DNA of 64,000 bases from Aeromicrobium chenweiae. Its GTDB lineage: Bacteria; Actinomycetota; Actinomycetes; Propionibacteriales; Nocardioidaceae. A program made the translations under genes and the position numbers. Below, one piece after another: positions 17,133 to 25,704 of this stretch (position 1 is the stretch's first letter; every line of letters begins with the position of its first letter). Location of the stretch: positions 2,604,001-2,668,000 of the forward strand of contig NZ_CP026952.1 in NCBI RefSeq assembly GCF_003065605.1, in the 5' to 3' direction. The notes beneath the pieces are model-generated. The model saw only the letters and a program-made list of their open reading frames with translations. It searched no databases and had not been told where the DNA came from.

Positions 17133-18050
17133 GTGTCTGAGGCGTACTGGCAATCCGTCATGCAGGGCGGGATGGACGTCCCCGCAGATCGCGGCCTCGA
17201 CGAGTACACGGTCGAGCTGGTGGAGATGCTGGGCCACCCCAATCCCCGCATCCGCGAGGACCTTGCGTACCCGTTGCTGACGACGTGGATCAACCGCGGC
17301 GTGTACGACCAGCTGCTCTCCGGCCTGGGCGACGGCATCGCCCCGGGACTGCGGTACGGGCTCGGTCACGACGGCGACGTCTCGGTCCTGCGTCGCTCCT
17401 ACAGTGCGCTGATGCTGGCCGAGATCATCGGGCGCGACAACAACGAGCACCTGATGAGCTCGGCCTCGGTGCTCGACTGGGGCGACCGGGCGACCGCCTG
17501 GTACGTCAGGGAGCAGGACCACCGCGGGTGGATCCCGGAGCAGGGCTGGGCCAACGCGATTGCCCACGGCGCCGACCTGCTGGCCACGCTCGCGCGGTCG
17601 CGCCACTTCGGGCGGCTCGAGCTCACGGTGCTGCTCGACGTCATCGCCGACCGCGTCCTGACCCCCACCTCGTACATCTGGCGCCACGGCGAGGAGGACC
17701 GCCTGGCGTACGCGGTCATGACGCTGCTGCATCGCAACGCGCTCGACCCGAGCATCGTCGAGCCGTGGCTCGCCAGGCTCGGGCAGGGCATCAAGCCGCC
17801 GCGCACCCGCGGCCACCTCGAGGCGGAGTGGCCGCCACCCGCCGTGCGCAACACGTCCTCGTTCCTGCGGGCGCTGCACCTCCAGCTCGCCCTGGGCGTG
17901 CAGGGCCGCGACGACCTGCGGTCCGATGCCGAGCTGTTCGCCGAGCAGCCTGCGCACCGCGCCGACCTGATCCTGGCGGTGCTCGACCAGATCCGCGCCG
18001 AGCAGCCGTGGCTGTATCGTCCGACGACCCGCGCGCGTCCTCTCGGCTGA
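17133..18050 (+). CDS. DUF2785 domain protein
   Basis: A 305-residue soluble, helix-rich protein. It has the DUF2785 pattern: LGHPNPRIREDLAYPLL, then LRRSYSALMLAEIIGRDN, DWGDRATAWYVREQDHRGWI and GWANAIAHGADLLATLARS. The repeated helical pairs suggest an armadillo- or HEAT-like scaffold. No catalytic motif or signal peptide is evident. The GTG at 17133 is preceded by CACGAT at -7 to -12, fitting a leaderless start. It is divergent from pdtaS with 38 bases between the starts, so their promoters overlap. Function unknown. Confidence 0.8.
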   Translation: MSEAYWQSVMQGGMDVPADRGLDEYTVELVEMLGHPNPRIREDLAYPLLTTWINRGVYDQLLSGLGDGIAPGLRYGLGHDGDVSVLRRSYSALMLAEIIGRDNNEHLMSSASVLDWGDRATAWYVREQDHRGWIPEQGWANAIAHGADLLATLARSRHFGRLELTVLLDVIADRVLTPTSYIWRHGEEDRLAYAVMTLLHRNALDPSIVEPWLARLGQGIKPPRTRGHLEAEWPPPAVRNTSSFLRALHLQLALGVQGRDDLRSDAELFAEQPAHRADLILAVLDQIRAEQPWLYRPTTRARPLG

Positions 18051-18083
18051 ACGTCATCCCCCGCGGCGGCCCCTACCGTCGAG

Positions 18084-18089
18084 TAACGT
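18084..18089 (+). promoter_or_regulatory. Candidate leaderless -10 element
   Basis: TAACGT lies 7 bases before the ATG of the acetolactate-synthase-like gene; there is no ribosome-binding site, which fits a leaderless transcript. Confidence 0.45.
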
Positions 18090-18096
18090 GCGTCAC

Positions 18097-19788
18097 ATGA
18101 CTACTGAGACCACCGGTGCGGCGGAGTCCAGCACCCCTGCTCCGCCGCACGGCGGCGTCCACGCGTTCGACGTGGCACGCGCCCACGGTGTCGAGACGAT
18201 GTTCACCCTCTCGGGCGCCCACGTGTTCCCGTTGTACGACGCGGCGGTCAAGGCCGAGCCGCCGATGCCGATCGTCGACGTCCGGCACGAGCCGACCGCG
18301 GTCTTCGCGGCCGAGGCCATCGGCAAGCTGACCCGCACGCCCGGCCTGGCCGTGCTCACCGCGGGCCCAGGAGTGACCAACGGGGTCAGCCCGGTCGCAC
18401 AGGCGAGCTTCGCGGGGTCGCCGCTCGTGGTCGTCGGTGGTCGCGCCCCCAACAACCGCTGGGGCACGGGCAGCCTGCAGGAGATCGACCACCCGCCGAT
18501 CTTCTCGACGATCTCGAAGTCGGCCTCGACGGCCCGCAGCGTCGCTGACATCGCGCCGACGATGGACGAGGCGTTCACCCTCTCGGGGTCCTCGCACCGC
18601 GGTCCCACGTTCGTCGACGTGCCGATGGACGAGTTCTTCAACAGCGCCCCCGCGACGTTCGCCTCGCAAGGCAACGCCACGGCTGCGATCGAGCCCGACG
18701 CGGACGCGCTGCGTCAGGTGGCCGGGCTGCTGGCGGCGGCCGAGCGGCCGGTCCTGGTGCTGGGCACCGACGTGTGGGCCGACCACGCGGAGGAGGCGGC
18801 GCTGCACTTCGTCACCGAGACCGGCATCCCGGTGATCTCCAACGGCATGGGCCGCGGGATCGTCCCCGGCGGACATTCCCAGCTCGTCACCAAGGCCCGC
18901 TCGACGTCGTTCAACCAGGCGGACCTCGTGATCGTGGTCGGGACGCCGCTGGACTTCCGGCTCGGCTACGGCGTCTTCGGCGGCAAGGACGGCGCCACGG
19001 CGGCCAGGACCGTCCACCTCGCGGACTCCCCCGGCCAGGTCTCCGGCCACGCCGAGCTGGCCGGCTCGGCCAGCGGCGACCTCAGCTCGGTGTTCACCGG
19101 GCTGCTCGCGGCGCTGCAGTCGACCCCCGGCAGCCGGCCCGACTGGGCGCCGTGGCTGTCGACGCTGCAGACCGAGGTGGCGGCGGCGACCGCGCGCGAC
19201 CAGGAGCTGCTCACCGCGGCGGCCGACCCGATCCACCCGGCCCGCATCTACGGCGAGCTGCTCCCCCGCCTGGCCGACGACGCCGTCGTGATCGGCGACG
19301 GCGGCGACTTCGTGTCGTTCGCGGGCAAGTTCGTCGAGCCGAAGCGTCCCGGCGGCTGGCTGGATCCCGGACCGTACGGGTGCCTCGGCGCGGGCATGGG
19401 CGCGGCAATGGCCGCGCGCATCGCCCGGCCGTCCAGCCAGGTCGTCCTGCTGTACGGCGACGGAGCCGCGGGCATGTCGTTGATGGACGTCGACACCCTC
19501 GTCCGGCACCGCCTGCCGGTCGTCATGATCGTCGGCAACAACTCGGCGTGGGGCCTGGAGAAGGGGCCGATGCAGTGGCTCTACGGCTACGACGTCGCCG
19601 CGGACCTCGCCCCGCAGACCCGCTACGACCAGGTCGTGACGGCGCTGGGCGGCGGGGGCGAGCTCGTCACGGACCCGAAGGAGATCGGCCCGGCCATCGA
19701 CCGGGCGTTCGCCTCTGGCGTGCCGTACCTCGTGAACGTCATGACCGACGTCGACGCCGCCTACCCCAGGGCCACCACCGGCATCTGA
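18097..19788 (+). CDS. Acetolactate synthase-like thiamine-diphosphate enzyme
   Basis: A 563-residue ThDP enzyme with three domains. The pyrimidine-binding domain has the activating glutamate in VRHEPTAVFAAEA (Glu65) and LTAGPGVTNGVSP. The central domain runs from about residue 200. The pyrophosphate-binding domain has GDGAAGMSLMDVDTLV ending in GNN. It resembles Mycobacterium IlvG-type proteins, catalytic-subunit homologues outside the ilvBNC operon. No regulatory subunit is adjacent, so branched-chain biosynthesis is not assured; a related 2-oxoacid decarboxylase or ligase activity is possible. ATG at 18097 is preferred over an in-frame GTG at 18088 because of the TAACGT element. Confidence 0.82.
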   Translation: MTTETTGAAESSTPAPPHGGVHAFDVARAHGVETMFTLSGAHVFPLYDAAVKAEPPMPIVDVRHEPTAVFAAEAIGKLTRTPGLAVLTAGPGVTNGVSPVAQASFAGSPLVVVGGRAPNNRWGTGSLQEIDHPPIFSTISKSASTARSVADIAPTMDEAFTLSGSSHRGPTFVDVPMDEFFNSAPATFASQGNATAAIEPDADALRQVAGLLAAAERPVLVLGTDVWADHAEEAALHFVTETGIPVISNGMGRGIVPGGHSQLVTKARSTSFNQADLVIVVGTPLDFRLGYGVFGGKDGATAARTVHLADSPGQVSGHAELAGSASGDLSSVFTGLLAALQSTPGSRPDWAPWLSTLQTEVAAATARDQELLTAAADPIHPARIYGELLPRLADDAVVIGDGGDFVSFAGKFVEPKRPGGWLDPGPYGCLGAGMGAAMAARIARPSSQVVLLYGDGAAGMSLMDVDTLVRHRLPVVMIVGNNSAWGLEKGPMQWLYGYDVAADLAPQTRYDQVVTALGGGGELVTDPKEIGPAIDRAFASGVPYLVNVMTDVDAAYPRATTGI

Positions 19789-19821
19789 CCCCCCACCCCC
19801 GCCCCACCCCCATCCGCCGAC

Positions 19822-20062
19822 GAGTCACGCACGGACGCTCACGAGTCACGCACGGACGCCCGCGAGTCACCCACGGACGGTGACGAGTCACGTACGGGAT
19901 GCGGACACCGCGTCGCTGTCCGTACGTGACTCCTCGGCCTCCGTACGCGACTCCTCGGCCTCCGTACGTGACTCCTCGGCCTCCGTACGCGACTCCTCGG
20001 CGTCCGTACGCGACTCCTCGGCCTCCGTACGCGACTCCTCGGCGTCCGTGCGTGACTCGTGA
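19822..20062. repeat. Inverted pair of 21-bp tandem repeat arrays
   Basis: Four copies of GAGTCACGCACGG-like units start at 19822, 19843, 19864 and 19885. After a 20-base centre, seven copies of the reverse complement (core TCCGTACGTGACTC) start at 19919, 19940, 19961, 19982, 20003, 20024 and 20045. All are spaced exactly 21 bases, with C/T and G/A variation at the same positions. The right array reads through in one frame as repeated SVRDSSA, probably by chance of the 21-base period. The array is the only content of the 375-base gap between the acetolactate-synthase-like gene and the ABC exporter. It could form a large cruciform or RNA hairpin, or bind a repeated regulator. There are no spacers, so it is not a CRISPR. 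Confidence 0.9.
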
Positions 20063-20163
20063 CGGGATGCCCGGGGGAAAGGACGAGGCGGCCGTCGGGA
20101 AGGATGGGCGGGTGCATCCTGAAGGCCCGCGCGCCATGATCCCGACGATCGTCCCGGCAGCCC

Positions 20164-21864
20164 ATGCCTGACGCTGCTCCTCCCAGCACCGGGCTCCGGC
20201 TGATCGGTCGCGCCCTGCGACGCCACCGCCGACGCCTCACGGTCGGCTTCGCGCTGATCATGGTCTGGCAGATGTGCGAGACCCTCGTGCCGGTCCTCAT
20301 CGGTGTCATCATCGACCGCGGGATCGCTCAGGAGGACGGCTCCGCCTTCGCACTGTCGTTGCTCGGACTTGCCGTCCTGTTCGCGGTCCTGAGCAACAGC
20401 TACCGCTTCGGCGGCCGGTTCATCGTCCGCAGCCTGGAGGACGAGGCACACCTCCTGCGTACCGAGGTCGCCGGCCACGTCCTGCATCCTCGCGGTGCGC
20501 GCACGTCCATGCTCCCGGGCGAGACGCTCTCCGTCGCCACGTCGGACGCCGAGCTCGTCTCCCAGGTCATGTGGCAGCTGGCCTTCGCCGTGGCCTCCAT
20601 GGCCAGCGTCCTCGTCGTCGCCGTGTACGTGCTGCAGGTCGACGTGCAGCTTGGACTCATGATCCTGGTCGGCGTGCCCGCGGTCGTGGTCCTCATCCAG
20701 GTCGTCACACCCCTGGTCGCCCGCCGGACCCACCGCCAGCAGCAGAGCACGGCCAGCGCGTCCGGCCTCGCCGGCGACCTGGTCCAAGGCCTCCGTCCCC
20801 TCAAGGGCATCGGCGGCGAGGACGTCGCACTGACCCGCTACCGCGCGGCCAGCCAGACGGCGCGCCGCGACACGATCGGGGTCGCCCGGTCGTGGGGCTA
20901 CCTGCTGGGGATGACCACCGGCCTCAGCGGTGTCCTCCTGGCCCTCGTCACACTGGTGGCCGGCTCCCTCGCCCTCGACGGCGAGATCAGCCTGGGACAG
21001 CTCGTCGCCCTCGTCGGGCTCACCCAGTTCCTGGCCGAGCCGATCACCGGGCTCGGCGAGATCAGCGCCCAGTTCGCCGCCTCCCGCGCGTCGGCGGCCC
21101 GCATCGCGGCCTTCCTCGCCACGCCGCGGATCGTCCGGGTCGGTGACCGGGTCCCGTACGGTGAGCGCCCCCAGCTGGGCATCGCGAACGTGAGCGGCGG
21201 CCCGCTCGACGGCTTGTCGTTCACCACCCGTGACGGTGAGATGCTCGCCGTCACGATCGACGACCCGTCGACCTCCGACGCGCTCGTACGCCTGCTCGCC
21301 GGCGCCGACGAGGCCACGACCGGCACGATCACCCTGGGGGGCGTGCCTCTCGGCGAGCTCACGATCGACTCGCGCCGCAAGACGTTGCTCGTCAGCCCCC
21401 ACCACACCGAGATCTTCGAGGGCACGCTCCGCTCGGCCATCGACCCGGACGGCGCGCTCCCTGTCGAGGAGCTGGATGAGGTGCTGGCCGCCTCCGCGGT
21501 CGACGACGTCGTCGCCCTGCACCCGGACGGGCTGGACCGGGCCGTCCGCGCCGGCGGCTCCAGCCTGTCGGGTGGGCAGCGGCAGCGGGTGGCCCTGGCG
21601 CGCGCCCTCGCCGCGCGTCCGCCGGTCCTGGTGCTGCAGGACCCCACCAGTGCCGTCGACGGGGTGACCGAGCACGCGATCGCGGCCGGTCTGCGCAGCG
21701 TACGCACTCGCCTCGGTGGCACGACGGTCGTCCTCACGTCGAGCCCGGCCATGCTGCAGCAGGCCGACCGCGTCCTGTTCGTGCGCGACGGACGGGTCGT
21801 GGCCGAGGGGCCTCACAGCCAGCTGATCGGCGACCCCACCTACCGCGAGGCGGTCCTTCGATGA
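20164..21864 (+). CDS. ABC exporter half-transporter with degenerate ATP site
   Basis: A 566-residue membrane domain (six helices, about 20-315) plus nucleotide-binding domain. The Walker A is lost (TIDDPSTSDA, 364-373), Walker B ends LQDP with Pro in place of the catalytic Glu, the Q-loop reads SPHHTE, and the H-switch is Ser (LTSSPA). The LSGGQRQR signature (468-475) is intact. It overlaps the next gene by ATGA, and together they form a heterodimeric type IV exporter. This subunit would supply the good signature to the partner's intact Walker motifs. The substrate (drug, lipid or peptide) is unknown. Confidence 0.9.
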   Translation: MPDAAPPSTGLRLIGRALRRHRRRLTVGFALIMVWQMCETLVPVLIGVIIDRGIAQEDGSAFALSLLGLAVLFAVLSNSYRFGGRFIVRSLEDEAHLLRTEVAGHVLHPRGARTSMLPGETLSVATSDAELVSQVMWQLAFAVASMASVLVVAVYVLQVDVQLGLMILVGVPAVVVLIQVVTPLVARRTHRQQQSTASASGLAGDLVQGLRPLKGIGGEDVALTRYRAASQTARRDTIGVARSWGYLLGMTTGLSGVLLALVTLVAGSLALDGEISLGQLVALVGLTQFLAEPITGLGEISAQFAASRASAARIAAFLATPRIVRVGDRVPYGERPQLGIANVSGGPLDGLSFTTRDGEMLAVTIDDPSTSDALVRLLAGADEATTGTITLGGVPLGELTIDSRRKTLLVSPHHTEIFEGTLRSAIDPDGALPVEELDEVLAASAVDDVVALHPDGLDRAVRAGGSSLSGGQRQRVALARALAARPPVLVLQDPTSAVDGVTEHAIAAGLRSVRTRLGGTTVVLTSSPAMLQQADRVLFVRDGRVVAEGPHSQLIGDPTYREAVLR

Positions 21865-23615
21865 GCGTCGACGCACCCGCCCACGACCTGCTCCCGGTCG
21901 CCTCGGCCCGGGACACCGCAGCGCTCGCGTGGCGCATGGTCCGGGGCCGCGTCGCCAGCCTGGTGCTGACGATCGGGTCCTTCCTGCTCGTGGGCCTGGC
22001 CGGGATCATCCCCGTCCTGATGATCGGCCGAGTCGTCGACGCGGTACGAGACGGTGCCGACGCGTCGGTCATCCACCAGGCCGTCGTCGTCATGGTCGTG
22101 TCGGGCGTCGCCGGCGCGCTCTTCGCGACGCTCTCGATGGCAGCCCTCGCCCACACCGTGGCTCCGGCGCTCGCCGAGCTCCGCGAGGACGTGCTGGATC
22201 GCGCGCTGCACCTCGAGACCGCGCGCATCGAGGCCGCCGGGGTCGGCGACATCGTCTCGCGGGTCGGCGACGACGTCCGCCACCTCACGCGGGCTCTCGA
22301 CGAGGCGATCCCGCTGCTCATCAACTCGCTGGCCGCGGTCGTGTTCACCGCCGGCGGGCTCTTCGCCCTCGACTGGCGCCTGGGGCTCGCCGGGCTCGGC
22401 GCGATCCCCTGCTACGTCTTCGCGCTGCGTTGGTACCTTCCCCGCTCGGCCCCGTTCTACGCCCGGCAGCGCACGGCCGAGGGCGAGCGCGCGGACGCCC
22501 TCGTCACGGGGGTCCACGGCGCGGCGACCCTGCGCGCGTTCGGCCGCGAGCACGACGCCCTCGAGAACATCGACCGCCGCTCGCGCGACGCCGTCGAGAT
22601 CACCGTCGGCGTGTTCCGGCTGTACACCCGCTTCGGCGCCCGGATGAACAGCTCGGAGCTGGTGGGACTCGCGCTCGTCCTGTCCGCGGGGTTCCTGCTC
22701 GTCCGGGACGACGCCGTCACCGTCGGTGCGGCGACGACGGCCGCGTTGTTCTTCCACCGCCTCTTCAACCCCATCGGGGCGCTGCTGTTCGTCTTCGACT
22801 CAGTGCAGTCCAGCGGAGCGGCGCTCGCCCGGCTCGCCGGTGTCGCGCTCATCCCCCGTCGCACGGTGTCCACCCAGGAGCCCGGCCCCTCGCCGGACCT
22901 CGTCCTGCACGGCGTCCGCCATGCGTACGACCGGGACCGCGAGGTCCTGTCGGCGGTCGACCTGCGGATCGCCCCCGGCGAGCATGTCGCCGTGGTCGGC
23001 TCAACGGGAGCCGGCAAGACCACGCTCGGTGGCATCGCCGCGGGGACGATCGAGCCGACCGGCGGGTCCGTACGGCTCGGGCAGCTCGATCTCGTCGCGG
23101 CGGACGAGGCGACCGTACGACGCCACGTGGCGCTGGTCTCGCAGGAGGTGCACGTCTTCGCGGGCTCGCTGCGCGACAACCTGGTGCTGGCCCGCGAGGA
23201 CGCCGGGGACGAGGCTTTGTGGGAGGCGCTGTGCGCCACCGGGTCCGAGCCGTGGGCGCGGGCCCTGCCCGAAGGACTCGACACGCAGGTCGGCGACCTC
23301 GGGACGCCCCTCAGCCCGGCGCAGGCGCAGCAGCTGGCCCTGGCCCGCGTCGTGCTGCTGGACCCCGAGGTCGTCGTGCTGGACGAGGCGACCGCCGAGG
23401 CCGGCTCGTCCGGAGCGCGGGAGCTGGAGCAGGCCGCTCTGGCCGCGATCGTCGGCCGTAGCGCGATCGTGGTGGCGCACCGTCTGACCCAGGCGCAGGC
23501 CGCGGACCGGGTCGTCGTGATGGAGCGTGGGCGGATCGTCGAGCAGGGCACTCACGACGAGCTGGTCGCCGCGGGCGGTCGCTACGCCGACCTCTGGACT
23601 GCTTGGTCCAGCTGA
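21861..23615 (+). CDS. ABC exporter half-transporter, catalytic subunit
   Basis: A 584-residue half-transporter with six membrane helices (about 30-315) and an NBD with intact Walker A GSTGAGKTT (380-388), Q-loop SQE, Walker B VVVLDEAT (Glu509) and H-switch His540. Its signature is degenerate, LSPAQAQQ (484-491). With the upstream partner it would give one competent ATP site and one non-hydrolytic site, as known for TM287/288 and TmrAB. It is translationally coupled through a 4-base overlap. A bidirectional hairpin follows the stop. Confidence 0.92.
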   Translation: MSVDAPAHDLLPVASARDTAALAWRMVRGRVASLVLTIGSFLLVGLAGIIPVLMIGRVVDAVRDGADASVIHQAVVVMVVSGVAGALFATLSMAALAHTVAPALAELREDVLDRALHLETARIEAAGVGDIVSRVGDDVRHLTRALDEAIPLLINSLAAVVFTAGGLFALDWRLGLAGLGAIPCYVFALRWYLPRSAPFYARQRTAEGERADALVTGVHGAATLRAFGREHDALENIDRRSRDAVEITVGVFRLYTRFGARMNSSELVGLALVLSAGFLLVRDDAVTVGAATTAALFFHRLFNPIGALLFVFDSVQSSGAALARLAGVALIPRRTVSTQEPGPSPDLVLHGVRHAYDRDREVLSAVDLRIAPGEHVAVVGSTGAGKTTLGGIAAGTIEPTGGSVRLGQLDLVAADEATVRRHVALVSQEVHVFAGSLRDNLVLAREDAGDEALWEALCATGSEPWARALPEGLDTQVGDLGTPLSPAQAQQLALARVVLLDPEVVVLDEATAEAGSSGARELEQAALAAIVGRSAIVVAHRLTQAQAADRVVVMERGRIVEQGTHDELVAAGGRYADLWTAWSS

Positions 23616-23618
23616 TCC

Positions 23619-23665
23619 CCGCTGACGGGAGGGGCGGCGCCGTCGGCGTCCGCCTCCCTCAGCGG
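23619..23665. terminator. Bidirectional hairpin between convergent genes
   Basis: CCGCTGA(C)GGGAGG pairs with CCTCCCTCAGCGG with one bulged C; the loop is about 20 bases. It lies between the ABC exporter and the convergent Gly/Gln-rich membrane-protein gene. Confidence 0.6.
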
Positions 23666-23671
23666 TTGGCC

Positions 23672-24232
23672 TCAGGCAGCCGAGCTCGAGGACTTGTTCG
23701 ACTTCGCGTCGTCGCTGCCATTGCCCTGCTTCTGCTGATCCGGCACCTGGCCACCGCGGCCGTCCATGTGCGGACCGTTGCCCTGCGGGCCCATCTCGCC
23801 GCCTGGACCGCCATGCCGGCCGTCCTCGCGCTGGCCCTCCTGGTCCTGCTCGTCCTGGCCACCAGGTGCCTGCTGGTCCTGGCCGTCCTGGCCCTGACCC
23901 TGCGGCGCCTGCCCCATGGGGCCACCGCCCATCCGGCCCCGGCCGTCGTCGCTGCGGGAGCTGCCCGGGCCGAAGTGGCTGTCGTCATCGCTCGCAGTGG
24001 CGTTGCCGATCGCGGCTCCGGCACCCAGGCCGAGCAGCACGGCGACGACTCCGCCGACTGCGACGGTGCGGGTCGACCAGGACCGGGAAGCCTTTTGGTC
24101 CTTCTGCTGGGTGGTGGTCTCTTCGGTGTTCATGCTGGCGTCCTCCTTCGGGCGGTCCTGACCGACGCTGTGGTCGATCACGGTGTCGTTGTCTCGGATG
24201 GTCTTGTCGTTCGTGGAGCTGTCCTCATTCAT
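23672..24232 (-). CDS. Single-pass membrane protein with Gly/Gln/Asp-rich outer region
   Basis: A 186-residue protein. About 55 polar residues precede one membrane helix (VAVGGVVAVLLGLGAGAAIG). The low-complexity outer part is rich in Gly, Gln, Asp, Met and Pro (GQGQDGQDQQ, GPGGEMGPQGN) and ends in Lys/Ser/Ala. The start at 24232 is chosen because the first 33 codons have coding-type third positions and CATTCT lies 6 bases upstream. An internal ATG at 24133 has an excellent AAGGAGG site and may start a shorter form. It resembles no family I can name; a disordered cell-envelope protein is the most I can say. Confidence 0.65.
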   Translation of the reverse strand: MNEDSSTNDKTIRDNDTVIDHSVGQDRPKEDASMNTEETTTQQKDQKASRSWSTRTVAVGGVVAVLLGLGAGAAIGNATASDDDSHFGPGSSRSDDGRGRMGGGPMGQAPQGQGQDGQDQQAPGGQDEQDQEGQREDGRHGGPGGEMGPQGNGPHMDGRGGQVPDQQKQGNGSDDAKSNKSSSSAA

Positions 24233-24310
24233 GCATCCAGAATGACCGGCTTGCCTGTCAGAATCCTGTGCGTCCGCACAGCAACGACTGGGCGATCAGT
24301 CGTTCCGACC

Positions 24311-24709
24311 TCACTCCCCCAGACGCAGCTGGGCCGTCGCCTCGGACACGATCGTCGTGCGGGAGGTGAACCCCGGCGGCTTCAGCGCCAGGTCGATCGA
24401 ACGCTCCAGGCGGACGTGCACCTCCTCGTCGTCGGTCGAGACGCGAACGATCCTGATCCCGTCGCCGGTCACGTAACGACTCACGAGCCGCCGCGCCTCG
24501 GCGTCATCGAGGATGACCTCGCCCCGGCGGTAGAAGGTGTCCCGGCTCAGCCCGTCAGCCGCCGCCAGGGCGGCACCGTCGGCCACGTTGTCCAGCTCCT
24601 GCCGCGCCAGGAACGCCGCCGACGCGTTGATGACGACCGCCGCGAGCAGGCCGATGAACACCAGGAACCCGATCGTCATCACCGTGATCTGGCCGTCCTC
24701 GCGCCTCAC
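24311..24709 (-). CDS. TadG-like pilus-locus protein
   Basis: A 132-residue protein with an N-terminal membrane segment typical of Tad pseudopilin-like proteins: DGQITVMTIGFLVFIGLLAAVVINAS. Next come FLARQELDNVADGAALAAADGL, the TadG hallmark, and a beta-rich remainder. It is the last gene of the Tad operon. Its GTG start overlaps the previous stop by 4 bases (GTGA), so translation is coupled. It corresponds to small C-terminal genes of the mycobacterial and Streptomyces tad loci (Rv3654c region). Confidence 0.8.
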   Translation of the reverse strand: MRREDGQITVMTIGFLVFIGLLAAVVINASAAFLARQELDNVADGAALAAADGLSRDTFYRRGEVILDDAEARRLVSRYVTGDGIRIVRVSTDDEEVHVRLERSIDLALKPPGFTSRTTIVSEATAQLRLGE

Positions 24710-25143
24710 CCCGAGCGCTCCTTCCGGAAGCTGCCGTACGGCTCGGTGTGCGTGCTGTCGACGGTCACCCCGCCCAGCTGCGAGCCCAGGGCGCTCGGCG
24801 TGAGGGGCAACGGCTGTGTCGCGCGCACGACCACCCGCACGGACGATCCCGGCTGCAGGCACTCCGCTGACGACGGCAGGCACGTGATGCGCACGCTCGC
24901 GCCGTCGAGCCCCTGGTCCTCCAGCGCCACCCGGGCGGCGAGGCGGGCACGCTTCTCCGCGGCCGCCGGGTCCGGCGCCTGAAGGAACGCCCGCGCGGCC
25001 GACCGGCTGGCGGTGGACACCCCGTACGAGGCGCGCTGCGTGTCGAACACCGCCACCAGGATGTAGACGAACGGGACGAGCAGCAGCAACGTCAGCCAGA
25101 CGAACTCGATCGTGGCCGTGCCGTCCTGCGATCGGGTCCTCAT
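24706..25143 (-). CDS. TadE-like pilus assembly protein
   Basis: A 145-residue protein beginning MRTRSQDGTATIEFVWLTLL, the TadE motif (basic leader, Gly-x-x-x-Ile-Glu-Phe, then a membrane helix to about residue 35). The outer domain has two cysteines (ITCLPSSAEC) that could form a disulfide. It is coupled by 4-base overlaps to genes on both sides. It is a minor pseudopilin that would need a prepilin peptidase, which is not seen in the window. Confidence 0.85.
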   Translation of the reverse strand: MRTRSQDGTATIEFVWLTLLLLVPFVYILVAVFDTQRASYGVSTASRSAARAFLQAPDPAAAEKRARLAARVALEDQGLDGASVRITCLPSSAECLQPGSSVRVVVRATQPLPLTPSALGSQLGGVTVDSTHTEPYGSFRKERSG

Positions 25144-25526
25144 GGCTCGACCTCGCGAACCGCGTGCCCGCGGACCGTCACCGAGACCGCCGGGCCGAAC
25201 AGACCGAGTGCCGGCACCTTCGCGCGGACCTCCACCTCGGCTCCGGGGACGCCGCCGATCGTGGTCAGCGAGGCCGCGACGTCGTCCGCGTACCGGTCGT
25301 CCAGCGCCCGCCGGATCATCGTGCGTGTCCGTTCCACCCCGTCCGCGGGCGTGGCCCCCAGGGGCGCCGCCGACCTGGCGCCCTCCGAGGCTGCGGCCGC
25401 GAGGGTGTTGCGCACGTGCAGGACGAGGGCGACCTGCGCGATGCCGAGCACGAGCGGCACGAGCAGCACCATGATCAGCACGAAGTCGACGACCGCCGCG
25501 CCCCGATCGCGATCGGCGGCGCGCAC
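25140..25526 (-). CDS. TadE family protein
   Basis: A 128-residue protein with a DRDRGAAVVDFVLIMVLLV leader and membrane helix, then VALVLHVRNTLAAAASEGARSAA, the TadE signature. The outer domain is short and beta-rich. It starts two bases after the pilin-like gene ends, and its stop overlaps the next start by 4 bases. Confidence 0.87.
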   Translation of the reverse strand: MRAADRDRGAAVVDFVLIMVLLVPLVLGIAQVALVLHVRNTLAAAASEGARSAAPLGATPADGVERTRTMIRRALDDRYADDVAASLTTIGGVPGAEVEVRAKVPALGLFGPAVSVTVRGHAVREVEP

Positions 25527-25528
25527 GA

Positions 25529-25690
25529 TCAGCCGCCGACGGCCGACAGCGCCTGGGTGAGCATGTTGCGCAGCTGGGGACCGGCTGCGGCGGTCAGGAT
25601 CGCCACGAGGCCGGCCGACATGACCGTGATCATCACCCAGCCGGGGACATCACCTCGTTCGTCGTGCCGATGGGATGGAAGGCGGGTCAT
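25529..25690 (-). CDS. Short Flp-pilin-like protein (DUF4244 type)
   Basis: A 53-residue protein: 12 charged residues, then DERGDVPGWVMITVMSAGL and VAILTAAAGPQL, a single hydrophobic helix, and a short tail. The position between tadC and tadE, the size and the leader-like acidic/Gly junction match the DUF4244/Flp pilin of actinobacterial tad operons. AAAGGA lies 7 bases before the ATG, a strong site fitting an abundant structural subunit. The cleavage site is likely near the ERGD/VPGW junction (inference). Confidence 0.8.
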   Translation of the reverse strand: MTRLPSHRHDERGDVPGWVMITVMSAGLVAILTAAAGPQLRNMLTQALSAVGG

Positions 25691-25704
25691 GAGAGTTCCT
25701 TTCG

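Noticed and set aside
19880..20062. A 60-residue protein made of SVRDSSA repeats
   Set aside because: The repeat follows from the 21-base DNA period. There is no ribosome-binding site, the start lies in the opposite array, and the unit is better explained as DNA structure.
19822..20062. CRISPR array
   Set aside because: Units are contiguous with no unique spacers, are shorter than CRISPR repeats plus spacers, and occur in two opposite orientations; there are no cas genes.
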